The notes under the pieces: model-generated
The model's input: only the letters and a program-made list of their open reading frames with translations
What the model was told of the DNA's origin: nothing
Database searches by the model: none
Shown here: piece by piece, positions 18,903 through 28,928 of the stretch
Numbering within the stretch: position 1 is the first letter of the stretch
Layout: each line of letters begins with the position of its first letter
NCBI RefSeq assembly: GCF_012290005.1
Contig: NZ_JAAXMS010000002.1
Coordinates: 620,001-684,000 of the forward strand
Length of the DNA stretch: 64,000 bases
Direction of reading: 5' to 3'
From: Crateriforma spongiae
GTDB lineage: Bacteria; Planctomycetota; Planctomycetia; Pirellulales; Pirellulaceae
Translations under genes and position numbers: made by a program

Positions 18903-20558
18903 ATGGTCCAAGACATTCACCACGACGACGACCTGCGAAACGACTTCCGTCGTTTGGGAGTCCGACGTGACGAATGTCGACAAGCGGTCATTCGCGAAGC
19001 CGCTGCACATCGCGCTTCCAAAATCGCGGAAGTCATTTTCAGTCAGACGGCGTCAGAGCATTTTGACTTAAAAGAAACATCGAATCACCTTTCCGGCCTT
19101 GCGACGTCCACCTATCGGCTGTTGGATCCACGACGCCGTGTCGATTTTGTGCAGCGTGCCCACGTGGCGAGAATACTGCCCTGCGAGTTGGCGGATTCCG
19201 AAATTGCCGAATCACAGTTCCAGCCGCTGATTCTGCCCGATGACCGCACCACGCCATGGCTGTCCGCCGACGCGGATCGCTTCGGTGGAAATCGAGTTCA
19301 AACCGACCAGCGGTTTTGCAACGATCCCGTCGTGATTGTGACGCCCGCGGCTCGGTCACATCGGCCTCGAGGCGGCAATCGACCAGCCCAGTGGATCGGT
19401 CAGTGGGCTTGGTTCACCGCGGGTTGCGTGATCGCGTTGGCTTGCATTTTGCCGGTACTGAGATCGATCCGTTCGTCCGATCCCCCGGCCAAAGCCTTGA
19501 CCAACGATGCGTTGCCAGCCAATGCGTCCTTGCCCGCCGCGGTCGTGCCCCTTGGCACCAACGCTGAGGTAGTCACGCCAACACCGAATGCGACGGACCG
19601 GGTGACTTTGCCGATACCCGAATCGACTTCGCCGAAGAAGCCACCAGAACAATCGACATCCGGCATCATTGCAACGGATGCATCATCCATCGACATGACA
19701 CCCGGAGCCCCGGAAATCGATGCCAAGTCCATCGATTCGCTCCGCAGCAAACCGGGCGATGAATCGGCCAAATCGTCTGGGCCAGATGCCCACACACCAT
19801 TGCCATTTGACGGTGAATCGGACCGCCAGCAAAGCGAGCTTGATGCACGGCAACAAAGCCTGCTGAAGATTCGCTGGAACGATTTGACCGCGGACCTTGT
19901 ATCCGCCCTTCGAATAATCGCCGGATCGACACAATCTTTCATCGACGCACCGGATCAGCGGTGTGCAACCGCTTTCGCGTGGGCAGCCGAGCAGACCATC
20001 AGCACCGATCAAATGATCCTGTGGTCACAAATCGGTTTGGACGCATGCGAGACCAGCCTTTGCCACGAAGCATTCGACGCTTGCGATGTGATGATCGATA
20101 GCGTCGACACGATGAACTTGTCGCATCAACAGCGACAGCAGTGGGACCAAATGCGACGGGATGTCGACCAAGCCAAAGTCGTCGCCGAACGCGTGGGCGG
20201 ATTTCAGCAACTGTTTGAACAGTCCCCAGAAACTCAGTTGTTAACCGCCCGCTACCGCTGTTTGATCTTGCGCGACTGGGACAGCGGATTGGCGATGGTG
20301 CCACCGACCGCCAGCGGACGATTCGCACGCAGTGCCCAGCAACAGTTGCTGCGTGACCCCCACGACGTGCGCGAACTGATTCGTGTCGCACAACTGTGGC
20401 TGCGTACCGCGGACGACGAATCAGGTCGAGAACGCGAATCGATTCACCTGTACGTCCGCGACCAATTGCAACAGGCGGCCGCAGTCGCCACGAATTTGCA
20501 ACGGTTGGAATTGGACGAGATTCTTGATTCCCTACCCACGGTGCAAACGGCGAACTGA
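18903..20558 (+). CDS. Unknown membrane-anchored protein
   Basis: 551 residues, not recognised. The first 150 residues are soluble, charged and helix-prone. One transmembrane segment follows at about 175-195 (WFTAGCVIALACILPVL), then a Ser/Thr/Pro/Ala-rich linker to about 310, then a helical C-terminal domain with many Gln and Asp residues. The layout suggests a cytoplasmic N-terminus and an external C-terminus. It starts 28 bases after the isomerase gene on the same strand and could be cotranscribed. No catalytic motif was seen. Confidence 0.75.
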   Translation: MVQDIHHDDDLRNDFRRLGVRRDECRQAVIREAAAHRASKIAEVIFSQTASEHFDLKETSNHLSGLATSTYRLLDPRRRVDFVQRAHVARILPCELADSEIAESQFQPLILPDDRTTPWLSADADRFGGNRVQTDQRFCNDPVVIVTPAARSHRPRGGNRPAQWIGQWAWFTAGCVIALACILPVLRSIRSSDPPAKALTNDALPANASLPAAVVPLGTNAEVVTPTPNATDRVTLPIPESTSPKKPPEQSTSGIIATDASSIDMTPGAPEIDAKSIDSLRSKPGDESAKSSGPDAHTPLPFDGESDRQQSELDARQQSLLKIRWNDLTADLVSALRIIAGSTQSFIDAPDQRCATAFAWAAEQTISTDQMILWSQIGLDACETSLCHEAFDACDVMIDSVDTMNLSHQQRQQWDQMRRDVDQAKVVAERVGGFQQLFEQSPETQLLTARYRCLILRDWDSGLAMVPPTASGRFARSAQQQLLRDPHDVRELIRVAQLWLRTADDESGRERESIHLYVRDQLQQAAAVATNLQRLELDEILDSLPTVQTAN

Positions 20559-20729
20559 CGTCGAACACGGATCCGTCGGATCGTCGTCCCAATGCGCCAT
20601 CTCTATACGACGGTCTTTGTATCGCGGCATTTGACTGTCGGTCGCAATCTTGCCACGGAGAACTTTGTCCCAAGGCATGCGACCACCCCCAATGTGACGC
20701 ATGGATTCGTCGGCCAAACGCCGCCCCAC
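20532..20729 (-). CDS. Possible small basic protein (uncertain)
   Basis: A 65-residue frame with a GTG start, overlapping the end of the previous gene by 27 bases on the opposite strand. The product (GRRLADESMRHIGGGRMPWD...) has a protein-like mix with Trp, Tyr, Met and charged residues, unlike the Arg/Pro/Ser-rich shadows around it. The frame stays open upstream only to a stop near 20770. No clear ribosome binding site was seen. It could be a small gene, a gene remnant or chance. Confidence 0.25.
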   Translation of the reverse strand: MGRRLADESMRHIGGGRMPWDKVLRGKIATDSQMPRYKDRRIEMAHWDDDPTDPCSTSVRRLHRG

Positions 20730-20994
20730 CAGACGGCCGTGTTGCGGGGTCGATGCAGATGCTGGTCATCGGTTGGCTGTCCCGTCGCCCGGGATTGACC
20801 GCCATTGATTGACCAGGTGTCCGGCTGGAATCCGATCGGCGACTTGACCAACACCATCAGCGGCGAAACGCGGTTGCGGACCGCACTCGGCGAACGTCTT
20901 TTTTTTGTGACACTGCACCAGCCGATACAATCTCGCGTTCCGTTCGCTGTCCGTCGCCGCAGCCCTTTCTGTTCCATCGCCCGTTCGACTTGAG
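20559..20994. other. Intergenic region before the MoxR/VWA pair
   Basis: About 436 bases with no strong gene. The only candidate is the doubtful 65-residue frame on the minus strand at its left end. A run of eight T at about 20899-20906 is not preceded by a clear hairpin. The promoter of the ATPase gene should lie here but was not pinpointed. Confidence 0.4.
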
Positions 20995-22425
20995 ATGTCC
21001 ATGAATGCCGTTTTGGCTCCACCGAAATCATCAAACCTTCGTCAGCTCAGCGAAACCGGTTGGCAATCCAAAACGGTCAAACGCGAAATGCGTGACAACC
21101 TGACTCGGATGCTGGCCGAAGGCGAAGAACTGTTTCCCGGCATCGTCGGCTATGAAGATTCCGTGATCCCTGAAATCAATTTGGCGATCCTTGCCGGGCA
21201 CGACATGCTTTTTCTGGGGGAAAAGGGCCAAGCAAAGTCAAAGATTATGCGGTTGTTGCCGCGATTTTTGGATCCGTGGGTACCCTACATCGATCACCCC
21301 GAATTGCCGGTACACGAAGACCCGTATCGTCCGATCACATCGTTGGGCAAGGACCTAATTGCACGACATGATCCCGAAGACATCCCGATCGCGTGGTGGC
21401 ACCGAAACGAACGCTACAGCGAACGTTTGAGCCCCGGAACCAAGTTTGCCGACATCATTGGCGAGATTGACCCGGCCAAGTTGACCGGTGGCGTCAGTAT
21501 GGGTGCCGAAGAAGCGCTTTCCTTTGGGCTGATCCCTCGTATGCACCGTGGCATCTTTGCCATGAACGAACTTCCCGAGTTGGACGACTTGGTCCAAGTC
21601 GGCTTGTTCAACATTCTGGAAGAACGTGACGTGCAAATCCGCGGCTTTCCGATTCGATTTGACTTGGATATCGCCATTCTGTTTTCGGCCAACCCCGCGA
21701 CCTACAACCGCAGCGGAAAGGTGATTCCGCAGCTGAAGGACCGCATCGGATCCATCATCCAGACTCACTACCCACACGACCGTGTGGAGGGGATTGAGAT
21801 CCTTCGTCAAGAATTGGCCGATGACCTGGATGGTGACTACCCGGTGCAGGTGCCGTTCTTCATGTACCAAATCGTCGAAGAGATCACGGCCCAGGCACGG
21901 CGTAGCAAGTACATCGACCAGGCCTCCGGTGTATCGGCTCGTTTTTCCTTGGCGAACTTCCGCAATATGGTCGCTTCGGCCCGTCAACGCGGAATCCTGC
22001 ACGGGGAAAAACCCGCCGTGCCGCGAATCAGCGATCTGGGGCACCTGTACTCCAGTGCACTGGGCAAACTGGAATTGGACCTGATGGGCTCGCACCAGAT
22101 GAGCGAGAAGCACATCATCGATTCGATCGTCGCCCAGGCGATCGAAACCGTTTTCGGGGAATATGTCGAAGAACACGGGCTGGCAGAGATCGCAGAAATT
22201 TTCCGCGGCGGTGTACGCGTCGAAGTCGGCGACCAGTTGCCCAGCAGCCAATACGCCGAACGATTGCAAAGCGTACCGCCGGCATGGGCAAAGGCTTTCG
22301 AGGTCAATGCCAGCGAAGACCAAGCGGTGCGTGCATCGTGCGTCGAATTCGTGCTGGCAGGCCTGTACGCCATGGACAAGATCAGCCGTTCCACCCAGTT
22401 CGGCAAAATCGAATACGAATTTTAG
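20995..22425 (+). CDS. MoxR/ChlI-type AAA+ ATPase
   Basis: 476 residues resembling the magnesium-chelatase I subunit/MoxR group. The Walker A motif is GEKGQAKS near residue 75 ([18 protein letters not shown]). [26 protein letters not shown] is the Walker B and following region, split across the motif, and the sensor region is [16 protein letters not shown]. It lies 66 bases upstream of a VWA-domain gene. Such pairs act as chaperone-like or metal-insertion machines, with the ATPase remodelling the partner's MIDAS site. The client here is unknown. Confidence 0.9.
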   Translation: MSMNAVLAPPKSSNLRQLSETGWQSKTVKREMRDNLTRMLAEGEELFPGIVGYEDSVIPEINLAILAGHDMLFLGEKGQAKSKIMRLLPRFLDPWVPYIDHPELPVHEDPYRPITSLGKDLIARHDPEDIPIAWWHRNERYSERLSPGTKFADIIGEIDPAKLTGGVSMGAEEALSFGLIPRMHRGIFAMNELPELDDLVQVGLFNILEERDVQIRGFPIRFDLDIAILFSANPATYNRSGKVIPQLKDRIGSIIQTHYPHDRVEGIEILRQELADDLDGDYPVQVPFFMYQIVEEITAQARRSKYIDQASGVSARFSLANFRNMVASARQRGILHGEKPAVPRISDLGHLYSSALGKLELDLMGSHQMSEKHIIDSIVAQAIETVFGEYVEEHGLAEIAEIFRGGVRVEVGDQLPSSQYAERLQSVPPAWAKAFEVNASEDQAVRASCVEFVLAGLYAMDKISRSTQFGKIEYEF

Positions 22426-22491
22426 GCGGCGTGACCTTCGCGTCTCTGTCTCTGACGATTCCAGCGTTTCCCCCGTATCGAAATCATCGCC

Positions 22492-24189
22492 ATGCGACGA
22501 ATCGGCGGCGTCATTCACGCCTACCAAAAATACGATCCTGTCCAGTTCCCACCGCCTTCGGCACCGCCGCCCGATTTGGTGTCGTCGGCGTTCGAACAGG
22601 CGATGATGTACGGGAATTATCGCGAGCTGACCGAAGAGGAATTGGCCAATGCCGTTCGCTTGGATCCCAGCCAGATCGCCGGCCTCGGTCCCAGCCTCGA
22701 CATGTTGCGGGCCATGCTGGAGGAACGAAAACGAAAGATTTTGGAGACCTACGAGACCTACTCCGTTCAGAAGAAGGCTCGCAAGGCATTTCAGAGTGCG
22801 GCCAAACGCGTCAAGGTCCCAAAGAAGATGGAAAGCTTGTTCCGCCAAGCCATTCATCGGGAACAGCCGTACCTTTTGGAACGACTATGGTTTCAAGCCG
22901 GCGACGACGGTGGCGACACCGCCCGCGGTTTGCTGAACGTGACCGAACGGATGTCGGACAAACACCAAGTTCAAGAATTGGCCAGCAAGTATGACTTCAC
23001 CGGCCAGCAATCCATGTCCGTTCCCAAAGCACTGGAAGTCAAGGAGGAACTGGAGAAGATCGATGAACTGTTGAAGCAATTGGAACAGGCCGCCGAAACG
23101 GCGCAGATCGGCATCATCGACATGGATCTGCTAAGCGAGTTTGCCGAACCTGGCGACATGCAATCCTTGGAGGAAATGCGACAGCAAGTCGAAAACTTGG
23201 TGCGTGAACACGCCCAACGTCAGGGCCTGGAACAAGACAAGCCTGGTGGTGGTTTCCGTTTGACACCCCAGGCTTACAAAATCTTTCAAGGCAAATTGCT
23301 GCAGCGTATTTTCAGCGAACTTCAACCGTCACGAAGCGGTCGCCATCATGGCGATGTGATCGGGGAAGGTGCCGTGGAACTGCAGCAAACCAAACCGTAT
23401 GAATTCGGCGACAGCGTCGCCAACATCGACCTGCCGCAAACCGTTACCAATGCCTTGCTGCGACATGGCGATCAACGGCCGCTTCGTTTGCACAGCGATG
23501 ACATTGTCGTTCACAAAACACGCAACCATCCGAAGTGCGCCACCAGTGTCATCATGGACATGTCGGGGTCGATGCGCTACGACGGCCAATACATCAACGT
23601 CAAACGAATGGCCCTGGCCCTGCAGGGGTTGATCACCAGTGAATACCCCGGTGACTTTCTTCGCTTCATTGAGATGTATACGTTCGCCAAATTGAGGGCT
23701 CCCGGCGAAATCATCGAACTGATGCCCAAGCCGGTCACCATCCACGACCCTTGGGTGCAACTGAAGTGTGACATGTCCGATGATGAGATCAGCGAACATC
23801 AAATTCACCCCCACTTCACCAACATTCAACACGCGTTACAGCTTTCCAGGCAGAACCTAGTCAACTGTGACACCCCCAATCGTCAAATCGTGCTGATCAC
23901 CGATGGATTGCCCACCGCGCACCTGGAGGACGAATGGTTGTACATGCTGTATCCACCGGACCCGCGGACCGAAGCAGCCACGATGCGCGAAGCCATGCTG
24001 TGCAACAAAGAAGGGATCACCATCAACATCTTCTTGGTCCCCAGTTGGTCACAGAGCGAAGAAGACATCCGCTTTGCGCGTCGGATGGCCGAAACCACCG
24101 GCGGACGCGTCTTTTTTACCAGCGGTAACAATTTGGACCGCTTTGTCGTCTGGGATTACGTCAATCACCGTCGGGAAATCATCGGTTGA
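22492..24189 (+). CDS. VWA-domain protein, partner of the upstream AAA+ ATPase
   Basis: 565 residues. The first 330 are helical and charged without a known domain. The C-terminal third is a von Willebrand A domain with the MIDAS motif DMSGSMR near residue 360 and later metal-site segments ITDGLPT and a final NIFLVPSW strand. The gene follows the MoxR/ChlI-like ATPase at 66 bases. It resembles the ChlD-like/CoxE-like partners of such ATPases. The protein is likely cytoplasmic, having no signal peptide. The function is inferred from the pairing. Confidence 0.88.
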   Translation: MRRIGGVIHAYQKYDPVQFPPPSAPPPDLVSSAFEQAMMYGNYRELTEEELANAVRLDPSQIAGLGPSLDMLRAMLEERKRKILETYETYSVQKKARKAFQSAAKRVKVPKKMESLFRQAIHREQPYLLERLWFQAGDDGGDTARGLLNVTERMSDKHQVQELASKYDFTGQQSMSVPKALEVKEELEKIDELLKQLEQAAETAQIGIIDMDLLSEFAEPGDMQSLEEMRQQVENLVREHAQRQGLEQDKPGGGFRLTPQAYKIFQGKLLQRIFSELQPSRSGRHHGDVIGEGAVELQQTKPYEFGDSVANIDLPQTVTNALLRHGDQRPLRLHSDDIVVHKTRNHPKCATSVIMDMSGSMRYDGQYINVKRMALALQGLITSEYPGDFLRFIEMYTFAKLRAPGEIIELMPKPVTIHDPWVQLKCDMSDDEISEHQIHPHFTNIQHALQLSRQNLVNCDTPNRQIVLITDGLPTAHLEDEWLYMLYPPDPRTEAATMREAMLCNKEGITINIFLVPSWSQSEEDIRFARRMAETTGGRVFFTSGNNLDRFVVWDYVNHRREIIG

Positions 24190-24231
24190 TGCCCCCGAGG
24201 CACGGTAAACCGATCGTCAGTTGGGAACGAC

Positions 24232-24723
24232 CTAAAACAGAATCGGCTTGTTCAGTCGTCGACGAATCGGCACGATCTGTCCCGCATGCATCATGGGGTG
24301 CGTGGCAATCAGGGTAAAAAGGCTGCCGACGGTCGGGCAAAATTCCCGCATCGCTTCGGGACCCGCGGCGTCCAGTTGTTCGTCCGACATCGCATCAAGT
24401 GCTTTGGCCGAAGCGGCGCGGACCTTGTCATATAGTTCCAGGTATTCGCCAAGCGAATGAAACTTGGTTCGGTCGTCACATCCCACCTGTTCTTTGCTGT
24501 GGGCTTCGGCAAAGCCGTCGGGTAGGTCAATGCCCTGCCCTGGACAAGCTTGCTGCAGCAGTTGGACTTCCGAAGAAATCAGATGCCCCAACTGCCACGC
24601 GACATGATTACAACCTTCACCTGGACGATTCATAATTTCGCCATCGTCCAAATCGGATAGATACGACTTGAAGACTTGGTCGCTCAGTTGCATCGAATAT
24701 CGAATCGCGTCTCTTGCATTCAT
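24232..24723 (-). CDS. DinB-family protein
   Basis: 163 residues, four-helix-bundle DinB/YfiT type. The metal-site histidines are visible in CNHVAWQLGHLI and in THPMMHAGQI near the C-terminus. The frame opens at 24810, but the ATG at 24723 (MNARDAIRYSMQ) begins the family-like part. Members are thiol transferases or metal-dependent enzymes of mostly unknown substrate. It converges on the VWA gene with 42 bases between the stops, and lies 90 bases downstream of the helicase gene on the same strand. Confidence 0.85.
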   Translation of the reverse strand: MNARDAIRYSMQLSDQVFKSYLSDLDDGEIMNRPGEGCNHVAWQLGHLISSEVQLLQQACPGQGIDLPDGFAEAHSKEQVGCDDRTKFHSLGEYLELYDKVRAASAKALDAMSDEQLDAAGPEAMREFCPTVGSLFTLIATHPMMHAGQIVPIRRRLNKPILF

Positions 24724-24813
24724 CGTCAAACTCGAAAAAGTAGTTTCAATGGGAACAGGGGAAATGACTTGGAAAAAGGTGATGGCCGAAGGCGAACCAT
24801 CGCATCGCACAGG

Positions 24814-27300
24814 TCACTTGCGTCGCCCCGGCGCCAACAGCTCATCGTTTCGTTGATGGTTGGGGCTGAGGATTTCGTCGGTGCTTTGTGGATCAATCTG
24901 CTTGCAAGTTTCCGTCAAGCGTTCGGCCAATTCGTCCAACGGGTCTTCCCAAGTTTCGATCGTCGATTCCGACGGCGGGACGTTTGCCATTTCATCAAGC
25001 AATAAGATCATCCGCAGACAATGTCGAAACAGAATGCCTTCTTCTTTCTGTAGTTTGCGTGAGGTTACGTATTTGTTGAAATCGCCGCCGAATTCCAACA
25101 ATTCCCCGACGATCCAAACAGGACGGACACGAACGTCATCCACACGTGGAAATTCGTGTCGAAACATCCGCAGTAGTTTTTCACCGATCGTCAGTGGCCA
25201 CACTCGCGGTTCATCAAACATGACGCGACCAAACCCACGGTTGGCAACCGGTTCATCATCGTCTTCATCGCTGCGAGCCCCCAATTCTTCCGGCGTCGCT
25301 AAGCCCAACTGCAGTAGTTGGGAATCCAATCGCGTGGTCGCCAAGGGGCCTGGCGGCAATTCATCGGCTTGCGGCACTCGAGCCAATCGCGCGACCGTAC
25401 CGGGCACTTCCAAAACACTTTCCAACGTCGCGATGCGTTCGTTGGGGTCCGCGATCGCCAGTTGATCGGCCAGATAGACGCCGTACAACGGATTGATGCT
25501 TCGCAGATACACTAAGCGTTGCAGACGTTCGGTCGGCATCGCAGTATCGGGCCGATAATCTTCAACTTCGTAACCACGGCTTTGGTCGACGTTTTCGGAT
25601 TCATCGTCGGCCTCGTCCGACGACACGTCATGCCCCTTGGCCTTCATTTCATCCAACAGATGGCCGAACAAGCCGGCCGTGGGTTGTTCCTGTTCCGAAT
25701 TCGACGCTTTGGGTTTGGGCGTGGCCGATTTAGGCCGTGGTTTCGGATCCAGTTCGATGTAGCCAGCCGACCACAGCGTGATCAGCATGCGGTTCAGATC
25801 TTTCTGGGCGTTTTCAACACCCTTGGGCGACAGCAAACGACTGGCCACCAGATCGCGAATGGGCTGGACGTCCGGATTTCGCTGCAGCAAGTACGCCAGC
25901 AATCGCCACGGCAATCGTCCCCGACTGGCCAGATTGGCAGCGGACGCTTCCTGCAACTGCAGAAACTGAGATTCGGTCCAGTAAGATTCGCCCGACCGGC
26001 GTTTGGGCATCTTTTTCTTCAGCTGTTTTTTGGCTTTCAGCAGGCCCGGATCTTTTGTGTCCTCGGGAATCGCGTCGTACTTTTCCCGCCATCGATTGAT
26101 CTTCACGTCGTCTTCGTGCGCGAGCGAATACACGTAACCACGATCGTCGAATTGTGGGCGTCCGGCGCGGCCAAAGATCTGCTGCGCCGATGCGATATCC
26201 ACCAGCTTTTTCTTGTCCCGGGGACCCTTTAAAAGGCTGGGCAAAACCACGCTGCGGGCCGGCAGGTTGATCCCCGCGGCCAGGGTTTCGGTGCACACAC
26301 AAAACGAAAGCAGCTTGCGTTGGAAAAGGTCTTCGACGATACGTCGATAGCGTGGCAGGATTCCGGCATGGTGCACGCCAACGCCTCGCTGCAGAATCGC
26401 TTTTAACTTGGGTCCGGCGCCCTGGGACATGTCGATGTCATCCAGATAATCAGCCAAAGCTGATTGACGTTCTTTGTCGATCAGCTTTTTGCCTTTCAAC
26501 ATTTCGGCGGTCGTCCAACATTGGGAACGACTGAAACAGAACAGCAACGCAGGCGTTCGCCGAACTTCATCGTCGCCCGCAGAAATCTTTTCGGCAAAGT
26601 CTTGTAAGATTTCGTCTTCGACCCACTCATACTGCAACGGGACTTTTCGTTCGGTCCCCTGCACCAGCTTGACTCTTCGCCGGTGCGATCGCCAAAGCCA
26701 AGACGTGAATTCCATTGAATTGCCAACCGTTGCCGACAACAACAGCAAGCGAACATGGGGTGGCAGCAATCCCAATGTCAATTCCCAAACGATGCCACGT
26801 TCGGGATCGTTGAACGAATGAAATTCGTCCATGACGACCGATGAAACCTCCGCAAATTCGAAGGCTTCCGGATTCAACAGGCGATTCAACAGGATTTCGG
26901 CGACGACGACCAAGACCGGCGCCTGTGGGTTGACCGTGCGGTTGCCGGTGACCAGCCCGACTTGATCCGCATCGAATCCCCAGCGAACGGCCGATAAACG
27001 CAATTCGTCCAGCTTTTGATCGGTCAACGCGATCAACGGTGTCGTGTAGTACATCCGCTTGCCGGTCCGCAACGCTTCGTACACGGCGGCTTCGGCGATC
27101 AACGTTTTGCCGGTGCCCGTGGGCGCGCAAACCAACACCCCTTCACCGACGTCCGACGCATCTTCAGCCGGCTCGGCAAAATACGCCAGCAACGCTTCTT
27201 CCTGGACCGGATAAGGGTCGTATTTCAGCAGATCAAAATACTCCGTCGCGACATCATCGCGGGTCGGAGGCGTCTTGGTGGATCCATCTTCAGTGCTCAT
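24814..27300 (-). CDS. Ski2-like DExH-box helicase
   Basis: 828 residues from the ATG at 27300 (MSTEDGSTKT); the longer frame to 27498 would overlap the divergent kinase gene and is rejected. Motifs in order: I APTGTGKTL, II MDEFHSF (DEFH box), III SATVGN, IV/V TETLAAGINLPARSVV and VI QIFGRAGRPQFDDRG. The C-terminal 350 residues include a charged low-complexity stretch near residue 560 and no second helicase cassette. Ski2-like helicases unwind RNA or DNA; planctomycete members are not characterised to my knowledge. It is divergent from the glycerate kinase gene, 129 bases away. Confidence 0.92.
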   Translation of the reverse strand: MSTEDGSTKTPPTRDDVATEYFDLLKYDPYPVQEEALLAYFAEPAEDASDVGEGVLVCAPTGTGKTLIAEAAVYEALRTGKRMYYTTPLIALTDQKLDELRLSAVRWGFDADQVGLVTGNRTVNPQAPVLVVVAEILLNRLLNPEAFEFAEVSSVVMDEFHSFNDPERGIVWELTLGLLPPHVRLLLLSATVGNSMEFTSWLWRSHRRRVKLVQGTERKVPLQYEWVEDEILQDFAEKISAGDDEVRRTPALLFCFSRSQCWTTAEMLKGKKLIDKERQSALADYLDDIDMSQGAGPKLKAILQRGVGVHHAGILPRYRRIVEDLFQRKLLSFCVCTETLAAGINLPARSVVLPSLLKGPRDKKKLVDIASAQQIFGRAGRPQFDDRGYVYSLAHEDDVKINRWREKYDAIPEDTKDPGLLKAKKQLKKKMPKRRSGESYWTESQFLQLQEASAANLASRGRLPWRLLAYLLQRNPDVQPIRDLVASRLLSPKGVENAQKDLNRMLITLWSAGYIELDPKPRPKSATPKPKASNSEQEQPTAGLFGHLLDEMKAKGHDVSSDEADDESENVDQSRGYEVEDYRPDTAMPTERLQRLVYLRSINPLYGVYLADQLAIADPNERIATLESVLEVPGTVARLARVPQADELPPGPLATTRLDSQLLQLGLATPEELGARSDEDDDEPVANRGFGRVMFDEPRVWPLTIGEKLLRMFRHEFPRVDDVRVRPVWIVGELLEFGGDFNKYVTSRKLQKEEGILFRHCLRMILLLDEMANVPPSESTIETWEDPLDELAERLTETCKQIDPQSTDEILSPNHQRNDELLAPGRRK

Positions 27301-27429
27301 GCTGGACGGTTGTAGCAGATTACCGCCGCTTGTTCTTCGGCTTCCCAGATCGAAGATTGCGATCGAACAATTGATGGCCGAGAGCGGACGGCAAATCTTC
27401 ATCCAATCAGCCGCTTCGCACGTCACCGG

Positions 27430-28818
27430 ATGTCGATTGACATGAACGATGCCGCCCACCCCACGACACCTCGTCAAGACGCGACAAATATCTGGCATGC
27501 CGGATTGGACGCCGTACGAGCCCGACCGCTGGTCGCACGCAGTGTCCGTTTCGACGGCGATATGTTGTGCATCGAAGACGTCCGAATCGAACGTACACAG
27601 TTTGACCGATTGATCGTCGTCGGTGCCGGAAAAGCGGCAACCGCGATGGCGAAGGGTTTATTGGATGCCGTCCAAGACGTCGTCCCGGTCAGCGGATGGA
27701 TCAATGTTCCCGACGGCACGCAAAGCGATCTGCCGGGAATCACAGTCCACGTCGGCCGGCCGGCCGGCGTGAACGAACCGACCGAAGATGCGGTGATCGG
27801 GGCGAATCGCATTTTGGAGATCGTTGCACAGGCCGGTCCACGCGACCTGTGCATCGCATTGATTTCTGGCGGCGGCAGTGCCCTGTTGCCCGCACCATCG
27901 GCCGGCATCACCCTGGATGACAAGGTTGCAGTGACCCGATGGCTCAGCGGTGCCGGCGCCGACATCAAAGAACTGAACACCGTTCGGAAACACCTCAGCC
28001 GAATCAAAGGCGGCGGGCTGCTGTCGGCCTGCCGTGCGGGGCGACTGGTGACATTGGTTTTGTCGGACGTCTTGGGGGATCCATTGGATCTGATCGCATC
28101 AGGGCCGACTGTGATGGATCCGTCCAGCAGCCTTGACGCAATCGAAGTGCTGCGAAAGTACGATCCGCAACAAACGTTGCCACAATCGGTTTATCGATGT
28201 TTGCAACATCCCAGAAAGTCAGACACCACGGGTAACCTGCCTCACGACATCGTTGTCTTGGGGAACAATCCGTTGGCCGTCGACGAAGCCGGCATTCGCG
28301 CAGAATCCCTTGGCTACAACCACGTCATGCAGTCGGCCCGCGAATCCGAAGGCATCGCCGAAGACGTTGGGCGACACTTGGCCCGCATGACCACCGACAT
28401 GCTGCGACGCGATGCTTCCGCCCATCCGGTGAACTGTCTGATCAGTGGTGGTGAACCAACCGTTCGTCTTGCCCCACCCGAACGACGCGGCAAAGGCGGC
28501 AGGAATCAACAACTGGTCCTGGCCGCGTACGAAGAACTGTTGAAGCAAGACCTTACCCCGCAACAGTGGGAACAAATTTGCATCCTGTCTGGTGGCACGG
28601 ATGGTGAAGATGGCCCCACCGATGCGGCGGGTGCAATGATCGATGCTCAGGTGCATCGACGCGCTCGCAATGCCGGACTGGATATTCAAGACCACCTTCA
28701 ACGAAACGATGCGTATTCTTTTTTCCTACACTGCGGCGGACTTTTGATCACTGGACCGACCGGAACGAACGTTTGTGACGTCCGCGTTGCGGTTATCAAA
28801 AATTCATCTTGTTTTTGA
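27430..28818 (+). CDS. Glycerate 2-kinase (GckA/MOFRL family)
   Basis: 462 residues. GckA-type kinases phosphorylate D-glycerate to 2-phosphoglycerate. Motifs: VVGAGKAATAMAKGL, LISGGGSALLPAP, LNTVRKHLSRIKGGGL, and the C-terminal MOFRL region (LISGGEPTVRL, GRNQQLVLAAYE, SGGTDGEDGPTDAAGA). The ATG at 27430 or that at 27442 could be the start. It would feed glycerate, for instance from the hydroxypyruvate isomerase route, into glycolysis. It is divergent from the helicase gene. Confidence 0.95.
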   Translation: MSIDMNDAAHPTTPRQDATNIWHAGLDAVRARPLVARSVRFDGDMLCIEDVRIERTQFDRLIVVGAGKAATAMAKGLLDAVQDVVPVSGWINVPDGTQSDLPGITVHVGRPAGVNEPTEDAVIGANRILEIVAQAGPRDLCIALISGGGSALLPAPSAGITLDDKVAVTRWLSGAGADIKELNTVRKHLSRIKGGGLLSACRAGRLVTLVLSDVLGDPLDLIASGPTVMDPSSSLDAIEVLRKYDPQQTLPQSVYRCLQHPRKSDTTGNLPHDIVVLGNNPLAVDEAGIRAESLGYNHVMQSARESEGIAEDVGRHLARMTTDMLRRDASAHPVNCLISGGEPTVRLAPPERRGKGGRNQQLVLAAYEELLKQDLTPQQWEQICILSGGTDGEDGPTDAAGAMIDAQVHRRARNAGLDIQDHLQRNDAYSFFLHCGGLLITGPTGTNVCDVRVAVIKNSSCF

Positions 28819-28928
28819 TAGTGCGTCCTGCCGTTTGATCGCTACAACAAAGGCATGCGACCGGCGCGACCGCACGCAGGTGTTCTGTGCATACCGGGGG
28901 GTCGACTTTCCCGTCTTTGGAGCAACCA

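Noticed and set aside
21355-22857. 500-codon minus-strand frame over the MoxR-like gene
   Set aside because: Antisense shadow spanning two genuine plus-strand genes.
28819-28928. tRNA or other RNA gene after the glycerate kinase gene
   Set aside because: No cloverleaf or T-loop (GGTTCRANNCC) pattern was found; the same held for other gaps searched by eye.
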